64,000 nucleotides of DNA from Eggerthellaceae bacterium UBA3686 (lineage in GTDB: Bacteria > Actinomycetota > Coriobacteriia > Coriobacteriales > Eggerthellaceae): positions 1-64,000 of the forward strand of contig DFIX01000048.1 of the NCBI GenBank assembly GCA_002371495.1. The letters are read 5' to 3'. The position numbers and the translations under genes are program-made. This document shows, piece by piece, positions 1 to 8,280 of this stretch; position 1 is the stretch's first letter; the number at the start of each line of letters is the position of its first letter. Below the pieces are notes generated by a model that was not told the DNA's origin, ran no database searches, and saw nothing but the letters and a program-made list of their open reading frames with translations.

Positions 1-7
1 ATGCTGC

Positions 8-1840
8 CTAGGCGACCCTGACCTTCAAGGTCACGGTCTTGGACGCGGCCTTGTAGCCCGCGTTGCCCGCGGCGGTCACCTTCACCTTGACGGTGTAGGT
101 TCCCTTCTTGGCGCCCTTCTTGACGGTCACCTTGCCGTTGGAGGCAACCTTCAGGTACTTCTTGGCGCTCTTGCCCCACTTGGCCACCTTGTAGGTGACC
201 TTGCCCTGGGCCCCCTTCACCGTGAAGGCCTTCGCGGCCTTGAGCGTCTGGGCCTTCTTCTTCGCCTTGGAGAGCTTGACGGTCACCGTCTTGCCCTTGG
301 CGGTCATGGTGTTGGCCTTCTTGGCCGCGGGCTGGGCTGCGGCCGCCGCCTTCTTCTCGGCCTCGGCGGCCTTGGCCTCCGCCGCCTTCCGGGCCTTCTC
401 GGCCTCGGCGGCCTTGGACTCGGCTGCCTTCTGCGCGGCCTGCGCCGCTTCCACCTGCTTCTGGAGCTCCGCCGCCTTCGCCTGGGCGGCCACCGCGTCG
501 GACACTGCCTTCACGCGCGACTCCTCGGCGGCCGCGGCGTCCGCCTTCGCCTTCTCCAGCTTGGCGGCCGCCACCTTCTGCTGCGCGCCGAGCAGCTTGG
601 CCACGGCCGCAGCGGGGACGGCGGCCTTCTGCTCGTCGGTCAGCCCGTCGAAGGCCTTCAGGGCGGCCTCGACGTCATCGTCTGAGGGGTCCTCGCCGAG
701 GGCGCCGATCATGTCGGCTGCCTCCTGGGCGGCGGTCTTCCTGAACGTTGCGTGCACCGTCACGTTGGCGGCGGGCATCTGGAACGAGCCGCCTTCGATC
801 TTCACCTGCGCGTCGGAGCCGTCCGCCACGTAGTACAGGGACTCGAGCTCGTAGCCCTCGGCGGGCGTGGCGGTCACGGTGACGGTGTCGCCCTGCGCGA
901 GCGCAGAGAGTTCCTTGCCCTCGGGCGCGGAGAGCGACACGGTGCCGTTCTCGACGCCGCTTGCGACGGATGCCGCATGGGCGGCGGTTGCACACACAGT
1001 TCCGAAGGCGATATTTACTGTCCCATCAGTTGAGCAGGAGAAGCCATCGGGGCTGTTTGCCAGATCGACTATGTTCTGCCCATTGTATGAATCAACGCCC
1101 CCGATAGTTGCAAGTATCAACGGAGAGCCACCAGCCTTAATCTTGAGCGTCGGCATGTTCCCTGCATATGCCGAGGCATTCGATTTCGCCAAGGCCACAC
1201 CCGGCACAGTGATGGAGGCAGAGGGAGACAGTCTCAGAGTGCCACAATAATTGATGCTGATTGCTGGTTTCGAAACCTCTACGCCTTCAGATTGGGTGAA
1301 TTCTGCACTCTCCAGTAAAAGCTCTTGCATTCTCGCTGCAGTGATGCTGGTTTTATCCGCCGCCATCTCAAACGTGCAATCCGAAACCGTCACGTGCGAG
1401 CAGACGTTTTTCGATTCATCGCTAATCGACAGGGTCGTATTCTGCACAAAATGAATGTTGCTGAGATTCACATTAGAACCAACAATCTTCAAAGAACTGT
1501 TCAGGGTCAGCTTGTGAGCGCCATCCGAGGTCAAAACCAAAGTGTGGTCGGCTCCCGTATTCACGGTCAGCGCAGAATCGTCGATGGATATATCTCCAAC
1601 GATACGAATGGTTTTGTCGGCATCCAGCGCAGACCCGCACTCTTGAGACAGCTGTTCAAGAGTCGAAACATCCACGATACTTTCGTCACCGGTGGGTTGC
1701 AGCTTGTCCCCCAGTGCCTGGCCCACAAGCTCGCCCGCGGCGTAGGCCGGCAGGGGCATGAGCCCCACCGCCAGCACGACCGCCAGCAGCAGCCGCAGCG
1801 CGGCCGCCGGCGGGCGGATCCTAGTAGTCGATTGGTTCAT
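8..1840 (-). CDS. Secreted surface protein with B-repeat, coiled coil and lysine-rich Ig-like tail
   Basis: A probable cell-surface or secreted protein of 610 residues with no recognisable enzyme domain. The N-terminus has a basic patch, a hydrophobic stretch and an AYA signal peptidase I site. Residues about 70-290 are rich in short beta-strand repeats, suggesting a beta-helix-like fold. A bacterial B-repeat-like module follows (about 300-370), then a helical Ala/Lys/Glu region with AEKARKAAEAKAAEAEKK periodicity (coiled coil). The last 100 residues are a lysine-rich Ig-like module (KKGTYTVKVKVTAAG) seen in many Coriobacteria surface proteins, which may bind the wall or anionic polymers. The second ATG (1840) is chosen because AAAGGA lies 9 nt upstream; the first ATG (1849) abuts it. 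No LPXTG sorting motif is seen. Confidence 0.8.
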   Translation of the reverse strand: MNQSTTRIRPPAAALRLLLAVVLAVGLMPLPAYAAGELVGQALGDKLQPTGDESIVDVSTLEQLSQECGSALDADKTIRIVGDISIDDSALTVNTGADHTLVLTSDGAHKLTLNSSLKIVGSNVNLSNIHFVQNTTLSISDESKNVCSHVTVSDCTFEMAADKTSITAARMQELLLESAEFTQSEGVEVSKPAISINYCGTLRLSPSASITVPGVALAKSNASAYAGNMPTLKIKAGGSPLILATIGGVDSYNGQNIVDLANSPDGFSCSTDGTVNIAFGTVCATAAHAASVASGVENGTVSLSAPEGKELSALAQGDTVTVTATPAEGYELESLYYVADGSDAQVKIEGGSFQMPAANVTVHATFRKTAAQEAADMIGALGEDPSDDDVEAALKAFDGLTDEQKAAVPAAAVAKLLGAQQKVAAAKLEKAKADAAAAEESRVKAVSDAVAAQAKAAELQKQVEAAQAAQKAAESKAAEAEKARKAAEAKAAEAEKKAAAAAQPAAKKANTMTAKGKTVTVKLSKAKKKAQTLKAAKAFTVKGAQGKVTYKVAKWGKSAKKYLKVASNGKVTVKKGAKKGTYTVKVKVTAAGNAGYKAASKTVTLKVRVA

Positions 1841-2080
1841 CTTTCCCATTCCTTTCTAAACAGGGAACGTTTCGTTCAAGCACGTGAAGCCCCTGACGGG
1901 GCTGGGAGCGGGAATCAGGGCGGCTCGCACGCGCGCATGCCGGGCGGGCGCGTCTGGCGCGCGCGCCGGAGCGCTCCGCGCGGCGCGGGGCGCCGGGGGC
2001 GGCATTCGCTTTCAGCTGATGGGTTCGGGACGTCGGCGTCCCCGGCTAGAGGCCTAGAGGGGCTCTCTCTCTGCGGGAAC

Positions 2081-2110
2081 GGGACGTGACGGGATGTGAC
2101 GGGACGGGAC
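2081..2110. repeat. Three imperfect decamer repeats (GGGACGTGAC type)
   Basis: Three adjacent decamers read GGGACGTGAC, GGGATGTGAC and GGGACGGGAC. They lie inside the presumed leader of the surface-protein gene. Copy number could vary by slippage; no function is visible. Confidence 0.5.
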
Positions 2111-2334
2111 GCGAGAGGTACGGCCCATAGCCGCCGCCTGCGGCTTTCGCTCGAGCTCGAACAAGAAAACCACCCCTTCCGCGTCGCATGGCGCAGCCAG
2201 CCCGGGCACCCTCGCGCCCTCGGGCTTCCGGGTGCGCGGCACGGCCGCGCCCCTCGCGCCAAGCGGGTTTCGGTTGGGATGGTTTCAGCCCGCTCGTCCT
2301 ATTATCTGCATCCCCGAATAATGGGGACGCGCCT

Positions 2335-2364
2335 ATGATACGCGCACGAGCATTATCCTGTCAA
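2335..2364 (-). promoter_or_regulatory. Sigma-70-like promoter for the surface-protein gene
   Basis: On the minus strand a consensus TTGACA (2364-2359) is followed after 18 nt by TATCAT (2340-2335). The region is AT-rich inside otherwise very GC-rich DNA. It points at the surface-protein gene. Confidence 0.55.
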
Positions 2365-2507
2365 GAGGATATATTATGCGGGTTTTCAGATATACCTACT
2401 AGAGGATAATTTCCCCGCCTGCCGTCGACGGCACCAGGGCGAACGGGCGGTGCTGCCCGTCCCGCTTTCCGACTGGGGTTATCGGAAGTTAGGCCCTCTA
2501 GATGCGG

Positions 2508-2693
2508 CTACTCGCCCGCCTTCGCGCGGACGGCCTCCTCGAGCACGGCCATCTGGGCCTCGGTCCTCTTCAGGCCGCGCACGACGATGGCGACGTAGAC
2601 GAGCAGCGCGACCCAGACGATGGCGTACGCCGCGATGATGAACGGCGCGGACGGGATGACGGTGCTGTAGATATCGGCGAGGATCGGGTTCAT
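2508..2693 (-). CDS. ccmD: CcmD-like small membrane protein of cytochrome c maturation
   Basis: A 61-residue protein with one membrane helix (about residues 15-40) followed by a short basic and acidic cytoplasmic tail. Size, topology and position directly after ccmC match CcmD, the small protein that in other bacteria helps release holo-CcmE from CcmABC. Sequence conservation in this family is low, so the assignment leans on context. The start has AAAGGA 8 nt upstream. It is the last gene of the ccmEFABCD series. Confidence 0.7.
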   Translation of the reverse strand: MNPILADIYSTVIPSAPFIIAAYAIVWVALLVYVAIVVRGLKRTEAQMAVLEEAVRAKAGE

Positions 2694-2767
2694 CGATCTT
2701 TCCTTTCTATCTCACATGAACATCGTGAACAGCGGGAACGGGCGTTTGCTCATCTGTCCACGCAGGA

Positions 2768-3532
2768 TTAGTAGTCCTCCAGCTGGTCTTTCAGCGCCTG
2801 CACGCGCTCGTCGAGGCGCGCCTGGCGGAAGCGCAGACGGTATAGCCCGAAGGCCACGAGCATCATCCCGGCCATGATGATCATGACGGCGGCGACCATA
2901 TCGGGCGCCATGCCGCCTTCGCGAGCGACAACAGGGTGCACGCTCGACGGAATCAGCCGCGTGATCATGAAGCAAATCGGCACGTCGACGAGCGCTATGA
3001 TGCTGATGACGCCCGAGAAGACGGCGCGCCTTTCGGGGTCGTCGACGGCGTTGCGCAAAACGAAGTACGCAATGACAATCAGCATGAGTATCAGATACGT
3101 CGTCAGGCGCGGCTCCCATGTCCACCACACCCCCCACTCGAAGCGCGTCCACAAGTCACCCGTGACCATGGTGAACACGACGAACAGAAGCGCAATCTCC
3201 ATTGCCACGCGCGAGCAGGTGTCGAAGCGCTGTTGGCGGCCCATCAGGAACCGTATGCCGTAGTAAGCTGCGAACACAAGCGCCACGAACGACACGATGG
3301 CGACCGGCATATGGAAATAGAAAATCTTCTGGCTGAGCAGCTGCTGATTGGTGACCATCACGTCGCCGACGAGCTCCGGGGAGCTCAGCGCCGCGCCGTT
3401 AACTGGCCCGACCATCAGGAACGCCATAAGGAAGCCCGCGGTCGTCAGCACGGCGCCCGCCAAAACAGCCGGCACGACCAGATTGTCGGGCCATTGCCCC
3501 GCTTCGGGCACCTTCACCTTCTTGTCGCTCAT
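2768..3532 (-). CDS. ccmC: Heme exporter/heme-handling protein CcmC
   Basis: An integral membrane protein of 254 residues with six hydrophobic segments. It carries the tryptophan-rich WWD-type motif of heme-handling proteins (GVWWTWEPRLT, about residues 135-145), with conserved histidines in the loops either side (FHMP and SSVHP). CcmC binds heme in the membrane and delivers it to CcmE. The open frame runs upstream through ccmB in the wrong phase. The ATG at 3532 is chosen because GAGAGG lies 6 nt before it; the ATG at 3538 directly abuts that site. It lies between ccmB and ccmD, and a 37-bp palindrome fills the gap to ccmB. Confidence 0.92.
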   Translation of the reverse strand: MSDKKVKVPEAGQWPDNLVVPAVLAGAVLTTAGFLMAFLMVGPVNGAALSSPELVGDVMVTNQQLLSQKIFYFHMPVAIVSFVALVFAAYYGIRFLMGRQQRFDTCSRVAMEIALLFVVFTMVTGDLWTRFEWGVWWTWEPRLTTYLILMLIVIAYFVLRNAVDDPERRAVFSGVISIIALVDVPICFMITRLIPSSVHPVVAREGGMAPDMVAAVMIIMAGMMLVAFGLYRLRFRQARLDERVQALKDQLEDY

Positions 3533-3547
3533 TCGCATCCTCTCTCT

Positions 3548-3584
3548 AAAATGTGAAAAGGGGTCTGACCCTTTTTTCACATTT
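3548..3584. repeat. Short dispersed palindrome (GGGGTC class) between ccmB and ccmC
   Basis: An almost perfect inverted repeat, AAATGTGAAAAGGGGTC paired with GACCCTTTTTTCACATTT. It overlaps the ccmB stop codon. It is nearly identical to the perfect palindrome at 49232-49268 and belongs to a family with copies at 4288, 8068, 26313 and 40037. Confidence 0.85.
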
Positions 3585-4329
3585 ACGCGCTGACGACGAA
3601 ATCGTACAGCACCCAACATACCAGCAGCATCACCACGTCGTAACCGCATGCCAAGACGAGCGGCATGACGAAGTAATCGGTCCAGAACTCGGTGCCCGCG
3701 ATGGCGGCCGTCGTGGCCGTGACGCAAGCGTAGAGCAACGGGTAGATCAACGGGATGAACAGCACCGCCAACATGACGTCTTTGGCGCGCGTGTTCATGG
3801 TGATGGTCGAGAGCATGGTGCCGATGCCGGCCATGCCGATGGTGCCGACCGCAAGGGGTGCCACGATTGCCGGAAGCGTAGGCGCGACCGGTTGGCCGGT
3901 CATGAAGAAGAAGTAGAACAGCGGCACGGCTATGACCTCGACGGCAAGCATGAACAGCACATTTGCCGTTGTCTTGGCAAGGAAGATCACCGAGCGGTCG
4001 AGCGGCACGAGCAAGATGCCCTCCATGCAGCCCTGATCCTTCTCGTGTGCGAACGAGCGGCCCAGCCCCAGAAGCGAGGTGAACACGATGAGCACCCACA
4101 GAAGCCCGCCGCCCATCTTCATGATGTCGAGCCCGTTGGCCGTAAGCGCGAGCGCCGCCCCATACACGATGATGACCAGCAGCGCGTAGATTCCCATCGA
4201 GGTAAGCATCTCTCGCGTGCGGAACTCTTGACGCAAGTCTTTCGCCAGCAAGGTCTTGTACTGCGAAAACGTCGAGGGCTTGGCAGCAAAATGACAATTT
4301 GGGGAGTCTCCCCTTTTTGTCGTTTTCAT
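3583..4329 (-). CDS. ccmB: Heme exporter membrane subunit CcmB
   Basis: A 248-residue membrane protein with six predicted helices, the permease partner of CcmA in the ABC complex that releases heme-loaded CcmE. The family core begins near residue 22 (YKTLLAKDLRQEFRTREML). The first 19 residues are encoded by a dispersed palindrome (4288-4326) rather than by family sequence. The ATG at 4329 is the likely start: it lies 1 nt after the ccmA stop and has a GGGTGG site 5 nt upstream. A TTG codon at the family core is an alternative but has no good ribosome site. In many CcmB proteins this segment is simply absent. Confidence 0.9.
   Translation of the reverse strand: MKTTKRGDSPNCHFAAKPSTFSQYKTLLAKDLRQEFRTREMLTSMGIYALLVIIVYGAALALTANGLDIMKMGGGLLWVLIVFTSLLGLGRSFAHEKDQGCMEGILLVPLDRSVIFLAKTTANVLFMLAVEVIAVPLFYFFFMTGQPVAPTLPAIVAPLAVGTIGMAGIGTMLSTITMNTRAKDVMLAVLFIPLIYPLLYACVTATTAAIAGTEFWTDYFVMPLVLACGYDVVMLLVCWVLYDFVVSA
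4288..4326. repeat. Dispersed palindrome lying inside the 5' end of ccmB
   Basis: AAAATGACAATTTGGGGAG pairs with CTCCCCTTTTTGTCGTTTT with three or four mismatches. The element supplies the first codons of ccmB in frame. It belongs to the same family as 3548-3584 but has different outer arms. Confidence 0.8.
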
Positions 4330-4330
4330 G

Positions 4331-5095
4331 CTAGGCCACCCCCATGCCGACGGTTTCGCGGTACAGCTGTGCGAAATCGTCGAAATCGAGCTCGTCTTTG
4401 GGCGCGAACGACACCACCCGCCCGCGCGCGAGCACGAGCGCGTGCGTGCACATCGCGAAGCCCTTTGCCAGGTCGTGGCTGACCATGACGAACGTGCGAT
4501 CCGCTCTCGTCGACTCTATGAGCTCGTCGAAAATCTCGATCGCATGCGGGTCGAGACCCGAATACGGCTCGTCCAAGAACACGACGCGCGGATCGTGCAC
4601 GAGGGCGCGCGCAATCGAAACGCGCTGCGTCATGCCGCGCGAGAACGTGCGAACCGCATCGAGGCGCCGATGCGCCAGCCCCACGGCTTCCAGAAGCTCG
4701 CCAACGCGGGCCTTGGGATCGCTCACGCCGTAGAGCTCAGCGTAGAGCAGGAGGTTTTCCTCAGCGGTGAGGTCGGGGTAGAGCATCGATTGGTGCGAAA
4801 TCATGCCGACGAGCCCACGAGCCTTGTCAGGCTCTTCGGTAAGGTCGATCCCGCACAAGCTGGCTTTGCCGCCCGTCGGCCGCACCAAGGTGGAAAGTAC
4901 GCGCAAAAGCGTCGTCTTGCCGGCGCCGTTCGGCCCGAATATCGAGAGGAAGGCACCTTCCGGCAGCTCGAAGGACACCCTATCGAGCGCCTTTCGCGTC
5001 CCGAACGCCTTGGTCAGGCCGCACGCCAGGATGGCGGGGGAATCTGGCCCGCTCATCATTCCAGTATGCCCTGCATCGCGGACCACGCCTAGCAC
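4331..5095 (-). CDS. ccmA: Heme exporter ATP-binding protein CcmA
   Basis: ABC-type ATPase of 254 residues. Walker A is GPNGAGKTT (about residues 54-62), the signature is FSRGMTQRVS, Walker B is VVFLDEP, and the switch histidine follows in MVSHD. With CcmB and CcmC it uses ATP to release holo-CcmE. The GTG at 5095 is chosen: AAAGAGG lies 4 nt upstream and the codon overlaps the ccmF stop by 7 nt, implying translational coupling. ATG codons at 5059 and 5056 are possible but lack a clear ribosome site. Length is slightly above the usual 200-230 residues because of the N-terminal extension. Confidence 0.9.
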   Translation of the reverse strand: MLGVVRDAGHTGMMSGPDSPAILACGLTKAFGTRKALDRVSFELPEGAFLSIFGPNGAGKTTLLRVLSTLVRPTGGKASLCGIDLTEEPDKARGLVGMISHQSMLYPDLTAEENLLLYAELYGVSDPKARVGELLEAVGLAHRRLDAVRTFSRGMTQRVSIARALVHDPRVVFLDEPYSGLDPHAIEIFDELIESTRADRTFVMVSHDLAKGFAMCTHALVLARGRVVSFAPKDELDFDDFAQLYRETVGMGVA

Positions 5096-7374
5096 CCAGC
5101 CTCTTTCCCAGGGGCGTCATCGGCGTCGCCGTCATCGGCATCGGTGCCGGCGTTGGCACCGGTTTTGGCGGCAGGCGCAGCTTCGGATTTGGCTTCGGCG
5201 TCGGCGCCTTCCCCGGCATTGGCGTCGGCATCGGCGCCTTCCCCGGCTTCCGTTTTCTTCCTCACGCGCCCCCGTGGCCCCACGAGCGCAAAGAGCGTGC
5301 CGAGCATCAGCATCCCGAAACCGGCCCATACAAGCGATATGAACGGGTTAACGCGCACGTCGAGCGAAAAATCGCCGTTCTGGTTGACGCCGCGGTACAC
5401 GACGAACAGGTCCTCCTCTGGGAAACCGAACACGCTGGCGTTGAGCTTCTGCTGCTGGGTGTTCACGTCGAGCTGAATCGAGGGGCGCACGCTGCCCACG
5501 AAGGAATCGTCCTTGTACACGTCGAAGTTGACTTCGTAGAGCACGGTGCCGTCAGCTTCGGAATTATCTTGTATCGAATCCTGCACGTACTCCAAACGGT
5601 ATTCGCGCACGGTGAACGGCGCGCTCGTGCCCGCCTCCTTGTCATATGAGAGGTATCCCGTCTCGTCGAAGACGTACATGCTCGATCCTATGAGGCCGAT
5701 GAGGATGACGCCCATTGCTATGTGGGCAAACCCGCCGCCGATGGCCGCCGCACGCTTGCCCGGCGCGCGCACGTTGCGCACGAACATGAATAGCGCGTTG
5801 AAGAAAAGCAGGCTTGCTACGAACAGCCCCACGAGCGCAAGCCCGTTGTAATACCAGCCAGGGCCCGCCTCGAGCAGCGTTTGCGAGGCGGAATTCGCTT
5901 TCGCCATCATGGCGTCGTAGGAGGGCACGAACTGCGTAGCCCACCAAAACGCCAGCACGGCGAAAAGTGCCAAGGCGCAGACGGCGGGAATGCGCGCTTG
6001 GCGCAAGAACTTCTTGGGGTCGGTCTTTCCCCAGGCCAAAAGCGGGCAAATCGCCAGAATAAGCAGGTAGACGATCCCGAGCGGGCGCGCTATGGCCTCG
6101 TACGAGGTCGTTCCGAGCGAATCGCCCCCGAACGGCAGCCATTTGGGCAGGGCCGACGAGAGCGTCATGTAGGTCAACAGCAGCGCGAACACGATCATGA
6201 TGACGTTGTTGAAGTAGTACGCCGCATCCTTCGACAGCATGTTCTCGACGTCGTCGGCGCCTTCCACGTCGGCGTCGAAGCTCTTCCAGCGCAACACGAT
6301 GACGATGAGGGGAACCACGACCGATATGGCGATAAGCCCGCCGAACAACGCGAATGACACCGGGTCGCCCGAGAACGCGTGGACCGACTGCACGATGCCC
6401 GACCGCGTGATGAACGTCGCGACGATGACGAACGTGAAGGCCAGGCAGGCGCACATGACTGCCCAGCGCTTGAACGCGCCGCGCTGGCGGTACACAGTGA
6501 ACGTATGCACGAGCGCCACGCACACGAGCCACGAGAGCAAGCTGGCGTTTTCGACCGGATCCCAGCCCCAATAGCCGCCCCAGCCAAGCACGACGTAGGC
6601 CCATACGGCGCCCAAGCCGATGCCCGCACCCAAGAACAGCCAGCTAGCCAGCACAAAGCGCGTCGAGCGTTCGACCCAAAGCCTCGAGGAGTCGCCGAGC
6701 CCGAGCGTGGCCATCGCGTAGGCAAACGGCACGGTCAAGCCCGCATACCCCACGAACAGCAGGGGTGGATGAATGGCCATGGCCCAGTGCTCGAGCAGCT
6801 TGTTCATCGAGTACATCGAGGCGGCGGCGGTCAGACTGCCGTCGGCATCGAAGAAGCGCTCGGGCGTCGGCGCAAACGGCATGTTGCCCTCCGAGAACAG
6901 CAGCACGCCGCAGAAGACCGCGACGACGACCGAGATGACCATCATGGCCAGGTCGTCAAGCTCGGAGCAGTCATCTTGCCTGTTCCGTCCCATTCGACCT
7001 ACCCCGATTTTCCTATCTCCCACCTCGCCGCGCACCAGCACGATCATATTGAACAGCGATATAAGAAACGTCCAGAACAGCAGCGAGCCCGAACGCCCAG
7101 CCCATAAACCCGAGAGCTTGTAGAGCCATGCAAGCCCGTCGGTAGAAAGCGAGCGTTCCTCGAGCACGTACTGGATTGAAACATCACCGGTCATGAAGCA
7201 AACAACCAGCACGCCACAGCACACGAACAGAGCGATGAAACTCACGAGCACGAACGCGCGACCTACGGTTTTTGCCCGAAAGCTCCTTTGCAAACGCGAT
7301 ACCAACAACAGCACGGCTGCGGCCAGGGCAGCCGTAAAGCCCACTACGAGAAAGACGAAGCCGGTTGTCGCCAT
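5089..7374 (-). CDS. ccmF: Cytochrome c heme lyase subunit CcmF
   Basis: A membrane protein of 761 residues with about 14 hydrophobic segments. It has the CcmF/NrfE-type WWD motif WGGYWGWDPVEN (residues 265-276), HPP at 202 and other conserved loop histidines. It transfers heme from CcmE to apocytochromes. A periplasmic domain precedes the last helix. The C-terminal 60 residues are a low-complexity Ala/Asp/Gly/Glu tail (repeated GEGADA and TGANAGTDAD) not typical of the family, probably cytoplasmic and disordered. The internal ATG at 7374 is preferred: GGAGG lies 9 nt upstream and it follows the ccmE stop by 4 nt. Confidence 0.92.
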   Translation of the reverse strand: MATTGFVFLVVGFTAALAAAVLLLVSRLQRSFRAKTVGRAFVLVSFIALFVCCGVLVVCFMTGDVSIQYVLEERSLSTDGLAWLYKLSGLWAGRSGSLLFWTFLISLFNMIVLVRGEVGDRKIGVGRMGRNRQDDCSELDDLAMMVISVVVAVFCGVLLFSEGNMPFAPTPERFFDADGSLTAAASMYSMNKLLEHWAMAIHPPLLFVGYAGLTVPFAYAMATLGLGDSSRLWVERSTRFVLASWLFLGAGIGLGAVWAYVVLGWGGYWGWDPVENASLLSWLVCVALVHTFTVYRQRGAFKRWAVMCACLAFTFVIVATFITRSGIVQSVHAFSGDPVSFALFGGLIAISVVVPLIVIVLRWKSFDADVEGADDVENMLSKDAAYYFNNVIMIVFALLLTYMTLSSALPKWLPFGGDSLGTTSYEAIARPLGIVYLLILAICPLLAWGKTDPKKFLRQARIPAVCALALFAVLAFWWATQFVPSYDAMMAKANSASQTLLEAGPGWYYNGLALVGLFVASLLFFNALFMFVRNVRAPGKRAAAIGGGFAHIAMGVILIGLIGSSMYVFDETGYLSYDKEAGTSAPFTVREYRLEYVQDSIQDNSEADGTVLYEVNFDVYKDDSFVGSVRPSIQLDVNTQQQKLNASVFGFPEEDLFVVYRGVNQNGDFSLDVRVNPFISLVWAGFGMLMLGTLFALVGPRGRVRKKTEAGEGADADANAGEGADAEAKSEAAPAAKTGANAGTDADDGDADDAPGKEAGC

Positions 7375-7378
7375 GGCA

Positions 7379-8047
7379 CTAAGCCTCCAAGGCGGCATCG
7401 GTGGCCGTGAATGCCCCGTCCGCCCCGATAGAGCCGGTCAGCACCATCGTCGCGCCCTCGCCCGTCTCGTCCGAGAGGGCGCCAGCGAACTTCACGGGCA
7501 GCTCCTTGCCCGACTCATCATCGACGAGCACGAAGCGCTCGGCAGCATCCACGCCGCCCAAGGTACCGGCCTTCATGACGCCCGTGACTTTGACCGGCTT
7601 GTTAAGCACCTTGTCGCCGTAGTCGAGCAGCTCCGCAATTGTCAGCGCGTCTACGCCGCTTTCGTACTTCGACGGGCATTTAGTCACGAGCTCCGAGCAA
7701 TTGAGCACGCCCGCGGCGTTCTTCTTGCCCGTGCAGATCGCCGTGACGTCGTTGCCGAACGTAGCCGACACGCCGCCGTCGTAGCGGACGTCGAGCATGC
7801 GCTCAGCTGCGGGGTCGGCCTCGGTATCGTAGATCTTGAACGTCAGCACGTCGTTTTCGATGGCGAAGGAATTCTCGACGACATTGCCGGTCACTTGAAT
7901 CTTTGCGTCGTCGGCTACCTCGAGCGCCTCGGCAACCGACACCGTGCGCGCGGCCGAATTGCCGCCGACGATTGCCAGAACCAAGATCAACACGATGACG
8001 ATGACACCCGTCACGGCACCTAAGCGCCTTTTCATTTTCGCGTTCAT
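7379..8047 (-). CDS. ccmE: CcmE heme chaperone, CxxxY type, with an apparent second OB domain
   Basis: A periplasmic heme chaperone anchored by one N-terminal helix (residues 11-28). The first OB-like domain (about 48-122) ends in KCPSKY, so Cys124 occupies the place of the heme-binding His of classical HxxxY CcmE; Tyr128 is kept. This CxxxY variant is known from archaea and Desulfovibrio. The protein is 222 residues against about 150-160 for typical CcmE. Residues about 150-222 look like a second OB-like repeat (VKVTG, FVLVDDESGKELPVKF, GAFTATDAALEA) without a CxxxY. It is first gene of the ccm operon, with GGAG 7 nt before the ATG. A short palindrome lies just upstream. Confidence 0.88.
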   Translation of the reverse strand: MNAKMKRRLGAVTGVIVIVLILVLAIVGGNSAARTVSVAEALEVADDAKIQVTGNVVENSFAIENDVLTFKIYDTEADPAAERMLDVRYDGGVSATFGNDVTAICTGKKNAAGVLNCSELVTKCPSKYESGVDALTIAELLDYGDKVLNKPVKVTGVMKAGTLGGVDAAERFVLVDDESGKELPVKFAGALSDETGEGATMVLTGSIGADGAFTATDAALEA

Positions 8048-8067
8048 ACTCGCTCCGTTTCAAAAGC

Positions 8068-8090
8068 TGAAAGGGGAAACTCCCCTTTCA
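8068..8090. repeat. Perfect short palindrome upstream of ccmE
   Basis: TGAAAGGGGA and TCCCCTTTCA form perfect 10-bp arms around AAC. It lies 20 nt upstream of the ccmE start, inside its likely leader, and belongs to the same dispersed family as 3548-3584. Confidence 0.75.
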
Positions 8091-8227
8091 TGCATCATTA
8101 TCCCGAATGCCCGCAGGCGAATCTATAGACAGTCATTCGGTTTTGAGCCGCAAAATGCCCTACCGCATCGTGCCGATTGTACGCAATCGCTCCTGCTCGG
8201 GTAACTACGATTTTTGATAGGCTTGGC

Positions 8228-8253
8228 CAATGAGCCCCCTACCAGGTAGATTG
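8228..8253. repeat. Half copy of the ACCAGGTA/CAATGAGCC repeat
   Basis: CAATGAGCCCCCTACCAGG followed by TAGATTG matches one arm of the large inverted repeat at 9621-9675 and resembles 38081-38105. The two elements flank proA. No transcription terminator T-tract is present. Confidence 0.55.
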
Positions 8254-8280
8254 CTCATCCAGCTCTTATGGCTTATAGGC

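Larger units (their letters stand above)
1841..2507. other. Long GC-rich intergenic region, probable leader of the surface-protein gene
   Basis: No convincing gene. The stretch lies between the surface-protein gene and ccmD. It contains a minus-strand promoter near 2335-2364, which would give a leader of nearly 490 nt, and a short decamer repeat near 2081-2110. Several overlapping open frames on both strands are explained by the very high GC content and have no ribosome site or recognisable product. Confidence 0.6.

Noticed and set aside
2768..4297. A 509-residue frame on the minus strand covering ccmC and part of ccmB
   Set aside because: Only the last 254 residues are CcmC. The upstream part is the ccmB region in the wrong phase and shows no membrane pattern; a good ribosome site supports the start at 3532.
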